Below, one piece after another: positions 50,562 through 60,543 of a DNA stretch of 64,000 nt; the first letter of the stretch is position 1, and each line of letters opens with the position of its first letter. Source of the DNA: Chaetoderma sp. LZ-2023a (taxonomy: Eukaryota; Mollusca; Caudofoveata; Chaetodermatida; Chaetodermatidae); contig CM067370.1 of NCBI GenBank assembly GCA_034401795.1, forward strand, positions 66,151,188-66,215,187, written 5' to 3'. Made by a program: the position numbers and the translations under genes. Under the pieces are notes generated by a model. The model was not told the DNA's origin, did not search any database, and worked only from the letters and a program-made list of their open reading frames with translations.

Positions 50562-52415
50562 TTAGACACCGGGAAAATTCGAGCCAAGAGTCTGCTGAAC
50601 AGGCTGCTTCCCTGCCCACTGTGGGGGGAGGGGGGGGGGGTTAATGTTGGTCGGCGCGGTGCAGGATGCCACCTCCTCTGTTGCAGCAGTCTCTCTCATA
50701 TCTGAAGACTGACAGTCAATAGACGACGGGTGGAGTGTGAAATGGACTGGGCCGGTGATGTCCGAACTTGGTGTATGGATTAGGGACATCAGTTGGATTT
50801 GGGGTTGTGGTGCAGCAATGGATATGGGTTCCGCTTGGGTGGGAATTGGTTTGGCGCTTTGGGGGCGTGGTCGGGTACACCTCCTTGTACGGTTTTGCGG
50901 TTCTAGACACGCCAAGGCTTAATCCAGCCTCTCTACGTCCATGCTATTCACCACATGTTCCACCCCACAGGAAGCATGGCTTGGGTCAGCCTCAGCTTCC
51001 GCTTGTGGTAACTCTATGATGGGGGGGGCATAGCATGAAGTGGGTGGGAATAGGAAGAGATCGGAGGAACAGCTTTCCCATCCAGATCGAGTAGACCCGT
51101 GCTGAGGTGGGAGAGGGCGAGTACGTATCTCGTCATCATCGTCAGCGTTAGCTGCTTGTTCACCCACATTCCGGCTTGGTAGAAGTGGGGCTGAACTGGC
51201 ACCGCGGTGCTCTGCACTAACCGTGGGAATACTAATTTCAGTAGAAATATCTGTCTGGGTACCGGTGTCACGAGAAACGCTCAGTCCGAGCTCTGATGCT
51301 GGGTCGTCACTGACACAAGGTTTAAGTCGATCGAAGTGGATGACTGAGGTCAGGCCATCCGAAGCACGGATACGGTAGGTCACGTCCGACGTCTTACCTA
51401 CTACCACACAGGGGCCTTTCCACTGGTAACTCAGTTTACTTGGCACGTTTGCAGACCATCATGACTCGTGTACCCAAACCATCTTTCCCGCTTCATACGG
51501 GTCTCCATGCACTCTACGGTCATGCCATGTCATTTGCCGCCGGTGTGCAGTGGATAAGGTTTCTCTCACTAACTCATGGGCATGTGCTATCCTTTGCCGC
51601 AAGAGTTCGATATAGAGAGATGGTGAATTTTTCTCTCCTGGTATTCAAGGCATGGCCAGATCCAGGGGTAAGGCTAATTCACGGCCTAACATTAACCGAG
51701 CAGGGGTGTAGCCCATGCTGGAATGTACTGAAGTGTGGTAAGCCATGAGTCTTGTAATACGAGGATGTATTTATTTCCATCATCCGTCGTATTCAAGGGT
51801 CCAAGCACGTCGATAGCCACTCGCTCCCACGGTGCACCAACAATCTTAATTTGAGATGGTGCGATATGGTGTTGGCCAATAGCGCGTCTTTGGCATGGGA
51901 TACATTTGGCAACCCATGCCTCGACACTATCGCGAATCCCAATCCAGTGGAATCTCAATTTGATACAGTCCTTTCCACAGCCAGATGCCCGCCGTTATCA
52001 TGTAGTTGTTTCAATATAATTTCACGATAACTTTCCGGGACTACCAAACGGTCATTAATATATAGAACGTTGTTTATTAATTTACATTCTTCGAACCGTT
52101 GGTAATAATATTTTGCCTTTGTGGATAGAGGTGTTACCGATTCCTTAGGAGGACGTACCCCCGCCTGAATCCATGCATATATATATTTCGTGTCTGCACG
52201 TCTGTTGTTTGATGGTGTGTGATTTTCTCCGGATTCCACTGTTCAGGTTCCACGCCGATTCTGCTGAGGGCATTGGCATTCCCATGCAATTTGCTCAGAT
52301 GGTGAACAACGTTAAAGTTATAGGCCTGCAGAGATTCCTACCATCTCGCTACCTGGCTTTCCAGATTCTTTAAGTTCCTGAGCCACCGTAGTGAGGCTTG
52401 GTCTGTATGGAGTGT
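50562..52415 (-). pseudogene. Gypsy-type pol: RNase H end, integrase with deleted core, C-terminal tail
   Basis: Minus strand, high to low. RNase H end (52,410-52,240): HTDQASLRWLRNLKN, one stop, then FNVVHHLSKLHGNANALSRI, matching Ty3/Gypsy. Integrase zinc-binding HHCC domain (52,120-51,895): LHDNGGHLAVERT and WVAKCIPCQRR, with a frameshift between. Start of the catalytic core: WERVAIDVLGPLNTTDD and YILVLQD (first Asp present). Then about 100 residues of the DDE core are missing, and the frame jumps to the region with the decayed GYTPARLMLGRELALPLDL (about 51,735-51,670). The chromatin/nucleic-acid binding C-terminal domain follows (51,446-51,280: LSYQWKGPCVVVGKTSDVTY, VIHFDRLKPC), then a Ser/Thr- and Pro-rich tail. 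Several frameshifts; inactive. Confidence 0.85.
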
Positions 52416-52621
52416 ATCAGAAAGATCCAAATTACTCCCGTAAGTACCGAGTTACAAAATTGTTTCAGTGCGGTGGGTTGGGCAACTTCCAGCTACAGGA
52501 GAAAAACCTGACACATAGCGAAGTAATACGCATATTGTCTGTTGCGCTGATAGTAGCTGGTACAGATCTAACCTGTTCGGCCCCTGGCCGAGGATGCTCT
52601 CGATCTCTGGATCGCGTCTCC

Positions 52622-52686
52622 TTTTATACTCCTTGTGATGGCACAGGCGCAGGCTCCAACCAATCACCGTTTGAGCAACAGCCAAT
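52622..52686 (-). promoter_or_regulatory. LTR promoter: CCAAT boxes and TATA box
   Basis: On the minus strand ATTGG (complement of 52,682-52,686 and 52,660-52,664) precedes TATAAAA (complement of 52,622-52,628). Same order as in copy 2 at 26.3 kb. Confidence 0.65.
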
Positions 52687-52713
52687 CAGCGCGTAGCTAA
52701 TAATAGCGCAGTC

Positions 52714-52731
52714 GAATGTTCTAGAACATTC
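52714..52731 (-). promoter_or_regulatory. heat-shock element array in the copy-4 5' LTR
   Basis: Identical 18-bp word to that in copy 1: GAATGTTCTAGAACATTC, four phased GAA/TTC units, about 85 bp upstream of the TATA box in LTR orientation. Confidence 0.7.
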
Positions 52732-53172
52732 TATAAGTTCTGTGCCCATGTTGTTATGACATCACGGCAATATTTTGAAGATAATCAAGAAGGGTTTTCC
52801 GTGGATAACTCAGGCATTTCTTAACCGATTTTGAAATGGTTTACAGATTTACAAAGCCCGTTGAATTCTGGTCTTGATTAATGCCAGATTCAACGGGAAC
52901 AGGCAATCAATAAAGATTACAGGGTACCATCGGTACACTAGAAGCAACATCCTATATTGGTCCTAAACTACGTGTTCCATCAAAAATAGCATCTAGACGT
53001 GCGTTTTAACGAACTTAGTCATTTTCGCAACACGATCTCTCTCATAGGCCCATATACGCTTATGGCTCTACCCGCATGGGGGGGGGGGGGGCATGTTCAT
53101 CCAGGATGGGCGGTGTGTACCCAGCTTAGCTGGTATGGCCGGTACCCGACGGGTCGATCCGAACTACAGTAT

Positions 53173-53961
53173 TAAAAGCAGCATGCGTCAGAGAGGTAAG
53201 CAGCAGACGTGCAGGTACACGAAAAAATGGCGCATATATATATATATGGTTAGCATGACGAAATGGTTGAAACGTGGTAATTGCTTGTTATTGCTTGATA
53301 TGTCCTGAGAAGTTCGAGATGTAGCGGATCAAATAATTGATGACTGTCGTAAGAACATTCAAAATTAAAAATGGCTACTGTTGTGGAAGACACACGAGAA
53401 TTTTGTTTAGTGAGCAATCCGCGTCCATCCGATGAGAGTTCAGCTTATTTGTGAAATTTACGGATGCCTTTATTATATCTTCCTTTTTTTAATTTCTTTA
53501 GTACAGTTTTAGTAACAAAAACACAATTAAGAACACTTAAACTTTAAAAACAAATTTTAAACAATTTAAAACACGTCCATTCGCGACCGTCTTCTTGTTG
53601 ACGTTCAATACCTGATAATATAATATTATTAATATATAATATCTGAGGACTTCCCTGGTCAAAGGATAAGACACGATATATCGGAAAATTGCGATTTCTT
53701 TCGTACATCGTTTACGATTTTCCCAAAGCAAAATTCACCCTAGTTATGAGCCGTCTAGTAATTTCATATCTATGAGCACAACCTACGTTCCCACTGCGCA
53801 GCAGGCTTTGCGCACTTTGTTTTTCAAGTCTTCTAATGCGTTTTCTCTGACGTGATGTGTAGGCCGCTTTATGAAGATGCTTTTATAGTTAATTGCAGGA
53901 CCTCTGTATACAGTGTATAAATGTACAATGAAGCGTTAAATGTAAACTGATTAACAGCCTT
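53173..53961. other. no separate gene; presumptive 5' flank of the SH2B-type gene
   Basis: AT-rich. A possible splice acceptor 'tagttaattgcag' ends at 53,899, and a non-coding leader would then run 62 bp to the ATG; this is a guess. No TATA or CpG-rich promoter identified. Confidence 0.4.
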
Positions 53962-54858
53962 ATGGCTACTTTAAACGGTGATTCAAATCAATCTCCGGCT
54001 TCGCCGAATTGGCCAAAATTTTGTGATCAACAAGCACTGATTTTGGCTGAAGAATTCATTCGTAACTTCCGTATTTTTACAACCCGCTTTCCAGTTGATA
54101 ACCAACAGGATAGTTGCTCGAAGCCAAACCCTTTAGATATCGCTCAGAAATTTGTTGAATTCTTTCTCATACATTTTGAAAAACATTTAAAGCGTCATTT
54201 TCCTAATCCAAATGATATTTACACCAAAAGAGGAAATGCCAGTTGGCCATCGTTAGATCACCAAACATCTACCACCATTTCATCTAATGTAGTTCAGTCA
54301 CCATCAGAGCACCAGATACGGAATCCGCCTACCAGTACAGATGACACAGACTCTGATCCTGATTATGCCGATAGTGTAGCCGATTTTGCACAGATATCCT
54401 CGCTGACTCCTCTTAATAATGCATCAGCAAGCAGTACTGCTTCGACAACTGTTACTACATCTATCAGTAATGATGCTAAAGCTGCTCGTAAACCAAGTTT
54501 CTTTCGAAGACTATCATTCCGTGCTTTGAAAAAACGTTCTTTCTTCAAGCATTCATCAGAGAACTCTGATGACAGTCAGTTACATGAAACGCAAGATCTT
54601 GCTCAGGGCGCTGCGTTCATGAGTTCAGGTTCAAAACCAAGTACAACAAAAGTAAACCACAAACACAGTAATAGGCTACGTTCGGATAAAGCATCAAAAC
54701 TACTCAGAGATCAGACTATAATAGAAGTAAGAAAGGAAGCAATTGTGAATGTTCTAACAGGAGAGGATGCTAAAGGCAAATCAAAATGGGAAAAGACACG
54801 GCTTGTACTGTCCAAAACGACAAGTGGATATTTATTAGAGTTATATACTCCTCCCAAG
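53962..54858 (+). CDS. SH2B: SH2B-family adaptor protein, first coding exon (299 codons)
   Basis: SH2B proteins (SH2B1, APS/SH2B2, LNK/SH2B3) are cytoplasmic adaptors that dimerise and bind activated receptor tyrosine kinases and JAK2. Seen: the N-terminal dimerisation (phenylalanine zipper) domain at about residues 14-80, with W17, F20, C21, FIRNFRIF and KFVEFFLIHFEKH; a Ser/Thr-rich linker; the conserved basic block PSFFRRLSFRALKKRSFF (about residues 175-192); and the start of the PH domain (about 255-299: GKSKWEKTRLVLS, then YLLELYTPPK). The frame is fully open. Right after the codon for the last Lys comes a consensus donor, AAG|GTAAGC, at 54,858/54,859, so the in-frame codons to 54,918 are intronic. 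From memory, vertebrate SH2B genes also break their PH domain close to this PPK motif. The rest of PH and the SH2 domain must lie beyond the window. This is the only host gene I can support. Confidence 0.9.
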
Positions 54859-55237
54859 GTAAGCCAGAACCTAATTAAATTCCATTGGAAGCGTTATAGA
54901 ATAGTTAATATCTATTAGGTTGGCAATCTGCCAGGAAATACTTAGACACCTGTTTTGCAAGTTTAACTAGAATGCACAGCAGGCATGGGGCAAAGCCCTT
55001 TCACTTAAAAAAGGGTTTACGGACCAGCTCTCCCTGTTTCCAAAGGGCTTAAGCACAAGCCCTTTGTGCAGGGCCCTTAAGCACTTTTGAATAAATTACA
55101 TAGTCAATTGTTTATTGTCAGAACCTTATACCAGGGTTCGCACGGGTCATGGAAAGTCATGGAATTTGAAAATCTAAATTCCAGGCCTGGAAAAGTCATG
55201 GAAATTTGTCAATTTGATAAAAGTCATGGAAAATGAT
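54859..55237 (+). other. start of SH2B intron 1, with 'gtcatgga' repeat
   Basis: Begins with the GTAAGC donor. Bases 55,143-55,235 are built of 'aaagtcatggaaatttg'-type units, a widespread low-complexity repeat. A partial palindrome around 'aaagccctt' / 'aagggctt' lies at 54,993-55,080. The DIRS element starts inside the repeat. Confidence 0.7.
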
Positions 55238-55410
55238 ATTCTCCTTCGATCAATACTCACCATTCTGTTACTTCTGATATACAGCTGGCCTTGACAGCGG
55301 CTCTAGGATTATAGACTTAGAAAGCTTTACCGACTCCTGGGAACCGGGTACTCGGCTCCCCACTGCCGAGTACCCGTTTACCATAGAGCTCATTCTTGTT
55401 TGCATAGCAA
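55238..55410 (+). repeat. left inverted terminal repeat of DIRS element 1
   Basis: Tip ATTCTCCTTCGAT is unique to the left end. From CAATACTCACCATTCTGTTAC through 'gtttgcatagc' it is the inverse complement of the right end at about 96% identity. Confidence 0.9.
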
Positions 55411-55515
55411 CAAGAGCAATACATGCTTTTTGCATTAAGGATTTTAGTGTTTTAAAATAATCTAAGTCTTTAATCAGTGATAGTTTGTGTGTTCTGAAAG
55501 GATTAACTAAGGACT

Positions 55516-55737
55516 ATGGAGAATACCGCCCAAGACAACCAGGTTGTATTGTGTTCTTTATTATCCATAGTTAAAAGACTTAGGTCTCTAAATTTCGTTG
55601 TGTCGCATGTTCCAATTTCTGACCCCATAGAATCTGGGACGTGTGCTAGCAACGATATATGCCAGACGATCGCCTTCTTTAAACCCCAACAGGCGATCGG
55701 CAGATATGAAAATAGGTGTTTGCTACGGTATTTATAA
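55516..55737 (+). other. short leader ORF in DIRS element, shared by two copies
   Basis: A 73-codon frame (MENTAQDNQVV...RYENRCLLRY) in the leader before gag. The copy at 63,558-63,776 is also open (72 codons) although it differs by two small deletions summing to 3 bp. Of four substitutions I count, three change the residue, so selection on the protein is not shown. No known motif. Confidence 0.3.
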
Positions 55738-55771
55738 CACGAATATCGGCTGACGTCGTTCTCCGTAGAAT

Positions 55772-55803
55772 CCGAGCGGGTGACGTCACACCCGGTCGCT
55801 CGG
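55772..55803. promoter_or_regulatory. near-palindrome centred on TGACGTCA in DIRS leader
   Basis: CCGAGCG ... CGCTCGG arms surround GGGTGACGTCACACCC, which contains a perfect CRE (ATF/CREB site). Conserved at 63,811-63,842 in the third copy. A second TGACGTCG lies at 55,751. Confidence 0.55.
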
Positions 55804-56451
55804 ATGTTTATGTGAAGAAAATTTTTTTTCATTAATTCGCGCATCTTGTTCTGGGTGCTGCGTACTAAAAATGGTACCGGAAACTTTAGAATGATCAAGT
55901 TTACGTGCGATCACGATCGGTTTGCAATGATCGGTGGTTTCAAAATTCTTGAGTAGATGTGTGGTCTGCGGTTTTACCGTGTGAGACAGCAGTTGTTATA
56001 CATTTTGTTGTTTTCTTCACATATCGTGCTGCGTTCGTTAGGAGTATAATTTATATTGATTAGTAAATATACCCTGAATGCTATGCGATATGATTCCTGG
56101 AGCCGTTACACATCCTGTAGGATCTATTATGGGTGTGTTGTGCCCGCCGCGTACTTGTCGTCATAATCAATGCGATCGTTGTTGTAACGTGGCGGGGTGG
56201 GGTGTGGGGAGGTTACGGTTAATTTATGAGTCAAAATATTTGAAAATTAATTGTCTGCCTTCCATCCGTGTCTCGTTCCGCTTGTTTATTGTAGGTTTGT
56301 GCTTATTTTATAGGCCAAGCCAGCCCCGCCATCATGTGACGACTGCCATAAGTTTGTCCGTGTAATGTTCAAGGACCATGTCTGTTTTAGGTGTGCCCTG
56401 TGTAATATAGATCATAGGTGTAATATTTGTGCAGTGTGGTCCGTCGAAACG

Positions 56452-58328
56452 ATGGTTAAGTTCCTTGCCCAGAAGGACTTGGCTGGGTCTGACGCAGGGT
56501 CAGGCGGTCCGAGAGGAAATCGTGGAGCGCCCGGTTCGGCCGGTGGGGGTGCTCCACGTCCCCAGCTGGAGGTGGCGGAGATGGCACCGCCGGCGTGGTT
56601 TGGTGCGGCTATGCAGGGTTTTCTGCATAGCGTTCTGCCCACGCTGGTGTCGTCCCTGCTACCAAAGGTTGGGGGGCAGTTTCTCCCCATGCCTGGTACG
56701 GATCCTGTCCTCGGACAGGATTCTGGACTGGTTACCGAGGGGGCCGTCTCGTACGGCCCCCTGGCGGTCCCGTCTGGCTTCGGCCAGACGGGTTCTGTCT
56801 CTGCGGCCACCTCCGGGTGGTCCAGTAGCGGTTGCCGGTCCGTCAGGTGTGGGAGCCGTCCGCCAGGTTGGCTCCACGGTTTATTCGTCTAGTGACGGCT
56901 CTTCGGAGTCTGAAGACGATGAGGCCGAGGAGGAGAGGTTGCTGCGGCCCGTGAAGCCGCAGGTGGAGAATATGGAGGTTGATTCCGTCCTGGACGGAAC
57001 CAGCCTCCATTTGTCTGGTTTGGCGCAAGCCAGGTCAGCGGCTCCACCTGCGGCTGAGGCCAATCCGTTACCGTGCACCGGTTCCGCGCGGCTTGGTTTG
57101 TCACCAGCCGTCAGGGGAACGGGTGTGCCGGGCCAGGCATGGTACTCACCTATCTCGCCTGGTCCGGCAGCCGGACATGGGGTGCCGTTGGCGCCCGTGT
57201 CCGGCTATGGTTCCGCGACGGTTACGGGTCCGTACGGTTTTCCGTGCGGACCTACCCCATGGACCGGAGTGTTTCATGGGGTGGGGGCGGAACCGTGTGG
57301 TAGCGGAGTGCCTGGCGTGGCTAGCCAGAGTGGACCCGTCTGTGGTTTCGGCCACGGCCGATGAAGATGCGCCCCGTCCGTCGGTTGCGTCGATTAGGAC
57401 GGGGATTTTGCCCGCGGCCCGGATCCAGTCAGTGGGACTGGATCCACGGTTCATTGATTTGTTGGATGCTATTTATAGTAAACAACTAATGACCAAGGGT
57501 CAGCTCCCTGCGGCCTCCAGGGAGGTGCGGGCAAGATGTCGTATTCCGCGGGGTGAATACGACAGGTATGGTGTAGTCCCGTCGGTCACGGAGGATGACC
57601 GATGGGTACTGGGCATCCAGAGTGCTGGGTCGGGTGGTCCCGGTCCGGCACTAGTGGATAAGGCCCAGGTACACCAGGAAGAAGTCCTGGCCCTATGCGA
57701 TGAGGGTGTGAGGGCAGCGATGAGCGCTGTCAATCACTCCTATCGTCTACTTCAGTCGGTGTGGGCTGAAGCGGGGTCAGGCCACCCTGTGCCACCTGTG
57801 GCGCTATCGTGCGTTAATGACGGCTTGGTGCTGTCAATGGACGCATTGGCAAGGGTGCAAGCGCGTGTGACGAAGTCCAGGAGGCAAATGGTCATTAACC
57901 ATATGCGTCCGGCTACGGCAGTCAGGGAACGTCTTCTTGGGACGTCCCTGACAGGGCCTAGCATCTTTGGTGGCCAGGCGCGGGCCATCTTAGAGGACAC
58001 CGCCAGTATTGCGCAGAATCGGTTAGCGGTAAATCTACAGCTAGAGCTAGTGCGGCAAGCGCACGCACTAGGGGCTGTGGGCAAGCCGCTAACGGGACCG
58101 ACTTCAAAGAAACAGAAAAAGCATAAGAGCAAGGCGAAAGCCAGGCCTATTGCGACGTCTGTTTCGGCTGGGTTCTCGGAGCCGCCGGCGGCGAAGAAAT
58201 CCAGGAAGGTTGTAGAGGCGCCTACCCTCCCCAATGTTGCTCCTGACCGCCCTAGAGGTGGTACGGGCAAGGGGAAGGGTAAGGGTAAGGCCTCAAAGGG
58301 CGGACAGAAGGGGCCGAAGCGTACCTGA
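56452..58328 (+). pseudogene. DIRS gag, broken by two frameshifts
   Basis: Structural (gag-like) protein of the element. The likely start is ATG at 56,452 (MVKFLAQKDLAGSD). The frame holds to about 56,810, then the coding signal moves to a second frame with an acidic segment (SSDGSSESEDDEAEEERLL, about 56,887-56,943) and a Pro/Gly-rich stretch to about 57,335. It then shifts to the third frame, which continues with SVVSATADEDAPRPS and LDPRFIDLLDAIYSKQ, to a Lys-rich basic tail (KKQKKHKSKAKARP, GKGKGKGKASKGG) ending at 58,328. GC-rich third positions support this path. Without these shifts the element would have one gag of about 620 residues; this copy cannot make it. Confidence 0.75.
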
Positions 58329-60543
58329 GGGTACGCAAGCTCCCTTCATATCCGCCTGGACCGCACCTGTGCGACAGGAACAGCGGTGCCAGTTATACCC
58401 GTCGTACCTAGAACGAAATGGTTCTCACTCTCTCTCGTTAAGAAAGGGGGGGGGGCGGACTGCGAGCCGGACAACCCCGTTAGACGTCGAGGCGTCTATG
58501 GTGGGTGGAAGGCTCATGCGTTTCGTCGAGGTTTGGCGAGGTGTGACGTCAGACAGTCTGGTCCTGGGATGGTTATCCCAGGGTTACATGCCGGAGTGGT
58601 GGGACTTTCCGCCACAAAATGTGTCTTTGGCACCAGTCTGGACACCCGTACCAAGGGGGCCAGACAAGTTAGAAGCCGTTCAAAAGGAAGTGTCGGGTTT
58701 GCTTCTGAAGGGAGCAATAAAACCAGCAAACCGGAACACTCCAGGCTTCTATTCAAACATGTTCCTTGTCCCCAAGAGCACGGGGGGATGGAGACCCATA
58801 CTCAATCTCAGGCCATTAAATTGGTTTATCCATACGCCTCGGTTCCAGATGGAAACACCGAGGTCGGTAATGGCGGGATTGAGGAAAGGAATGTGGTGTG
58901 TATCGATCGATCTGAAAGATGCATATTTCCACATTCCGATCAATCGGAGTTGGCACAGGTTTCTGAGATTTGCGTTTCAGAATCAAGTATGGGAGTTTAC
59001 AGTTCTCCCGTTTGGCCTGTCGACAGCTCCGAGGGTTTTCACAAGAGTGGTCCTTGCGGTGACAGCGTTTCTCAGAAAAGAGAACGTGGCGCTACACACC
59101 TACATAGACGACTGGCTGCTCAAGGCAGACTCGGCAGCCAGGTTGAACGTGGATACTGCTCTGACTCTGAAGTTACTTTCAGATCTAGGCTGGATAGTCA
59201 ATGAGGAGAAATCCGAGTTGACACCCACTCAACATTTCGTTTATTTGGGGATGCGATTCGACCTCGAGGAGGGCAGGGTTTACCCGTCAGAGCCCAGAGT
59301 GGTGTCTCTGTTAGCCATCCTCGGGAGTTTTCGAGTGGGAAACCACATTCAGGCAAGGCGGTTCCTTCAGATGCTGGGCATGATGGTCTCCATGGAGCAG
59401 GTTATCCCGTACGCTGCTCTAATGCGAAGACCTATCCAGTTGTATCTGATGTCTCTGTGGAAACAGAGAACAGAACCCCTGTCAAAACTGGTGCCAGTTT
59501 TGGAGCCGATAATATCGCATCTTCTATGGTGGAAACAGCGTCAGAATCTCCTAATAGGGGTTTCGCTGCACCTACCCCACCCCCAGCTGTCCGTTTACAC
59601 GGATGCATCGCTGGAAGGGTGGGGTGCCTGCCTGGGAGAACACCAGGTCTCGGGCACATGGACTCTCCCGGAGAGTCAGCTGCATACCAATCTGTTGGAA
59701 ATGATGGCAGTGGAACTGGCGTTGGAAGAGTTCCTTCCGATGATCAGGGGCAAGGTGATATTGATACGGTCGGACAATTCGACAGTAGTATCATATATAA
59801 ATCGCCAAGGAGGGACCAGGTCGCCCACCCTGTGCATCAGGGTGTGGCACTTGATTCAATGGTGCAGGAATTACTCGGTTGTTTTGAAAGCAGCTCATAT
59901 TCCTGGCCGATTGAACATTCTGGCGGATGCTTTGTCTCGCAGACAGAGAATCCTGCCAACAGAATGGTCCCTCAACCCTCCAGTTCTACGACGGATCTTC
60001 GAGCATTGGGGCAAACCCAACGTGGACTTGTTCGCCACAAAGGAAAATGCTCAAATCATGACATATGTCTCGCCGATTCCAGATCCAAATGCCGTCGATA
60101 CAGACGCTCTGGCGATAAGCTGGAGAGGGATGCACGCTTACGCGTACCCACCCACCATTCTTCTACCGAAGGTATTGGTGAAGGTCAGGGAGGAACCGTG
60201 TCTGGTCCTGCTAATAGCGCCGTATTGGCCGAGCAGGGCGTGGTTCACGGATCTTCTAGATCTGCTGGTGGAAAATCCTGTGCAGTTGCCCGAGATTCCG
60301 AACATAATCTCCCAGGCCAAGGGACGCTTCCTACACGAGCGTCCCGAAATGTTCAAATTGACTGCGTGGATGTTGTCAAACAACGTTCCACGTCGGAAGG
60401 CTTTTCTCGACATGCTGCTGATTTCATCGCGGCTGCGAGAAGGAGGTCAACCTTCAAGTCATATAACAACAAGGTTAACAGATTTGCAGACTGGTGTGAA
60501 GAAAAGGGTATTGATACCTTTCAATCCACTATTCAGCAAATAG
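58234..60543 (+). CDS. DIRS pol: reverse transcriptase, RNase H and methyltransferase-like domain
   Basis: A 769-codon intact frame overlapping the end of gag by 95 bp. RT: GLRKGMWCVSIDLKDAYFHI with catalytic D226, LPFGLSTAPRVFTRVV, and the DIRS-type box YIDDW at 290-294. RNase H: YTDASLEGWGACLG (D457), LLEMMAVELAL (E489), RSDNSTVVSYI (D514) and ADALSRR. From about residue 597 follows the DNA adenine methyltransferase-like region known in DIRS elements (VDLFATKENAQ, AYPPTILLPKVL, LLIAPYWPSRAW). The first ATG may not be the real start; the conserved part begins near residue 91 (GGRLMRFVEVW). The frame overlaps the recombinase frame at its 3' end. All catalytic residues are present. Confidence 0.93.
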   Translation: MLLLTALEVVRARGRVRVRPQRADRRGRSVPEGTQAPFISAWTAPVRQEQRCQLYPSYLERNGSHSLSLRKGGGRTASRTTPLDVEASMVGGRLMRFVEVWRGVTSDSLVLGWLSQGYMPEWWDFPPQNVSLAPVWTPVPRGPDKLEAVQKEVSGLLLKGAIKPANRNTPGFYSNMFLVPKSTGGWRPILNLRPLNWFIHTPRFQMETPRSVMAGLRKGMWCVSIDLKDAYFHIPINRSWHRFLRFAFQNQVWEFTVLPFGLSTAPRVFTRVVLAVTAFLRKENVALHTYIDDWLLKADSAARLNVDTALTLKLLSDLGWIVNEEKSELTPTQHFVYLGMRFDLEEGRVYPSEPRVVSLLAILGSFRVGNHIQARRFLQMLGMMVSMEQVIPYAALMRRPIQLYLMSLWKQRTEPLSKLVPVLEPIISHLLWWKQRQNLLIGVSLHLPHPQLSVYTDASLEGWGACLGEHQVSGTWTLPESQLHTNLLEMMAVELALEEFLPMIRGKVILIRSDNSTVVSYINRQGGTRSPTLCIRVWHLIQWCRNYSVVLKAAHIPGRLNILADALSRRQRILPTEWSLNPPVLRRIFEHWGKPNVDLFATKENAQIMTYVSPIPDPNAVDTDALAISWRGMHAYAYPPTILLPKVLVKVREEPCLVLLIAPYWPSRAWFTDLLDLLVENPVQLPEIPNIISQAKGRFLHERPEMFKLTAWMLSNNVPRRKAFLDMLLISSRLREGGQPSSHITTRLTDLQTGVKKRVLIPFNPLFSK

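Larger units (their letters stand above)
52416..53168 (-). repeat. 5' LTR remnant of the copy-4 element
   Basis: The first 753 bp of the LTR (53,168 downward), about 90% alike to the matching part of the 3' LTR, ending abruptly where RNase H coding begins. Keeps the best promoter of the family: heat-shock element array, two CCAAT boxes and TATA box. Confidence 0.82.

Noticed and set aside
54859-54918. Continuation of the SH2B frame beyond 54,858
   Set aside because: Consensus GTAAGC donor at the exact end of the PPK motif; residues after it do not match the PH domain.
56412-56810. Minus-strand ORFs over gag, pol and recombinase (for example 57,752-58,270)
   Set aside because: Antisense shadows of GC-rich DIRS genes; no motifs.
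58386-59204. 272-codon plus frame overlapping pol
   Set aside because: Alternative frame of intact RT coding sequence; no domain, Ser/Gly-rich shadow.
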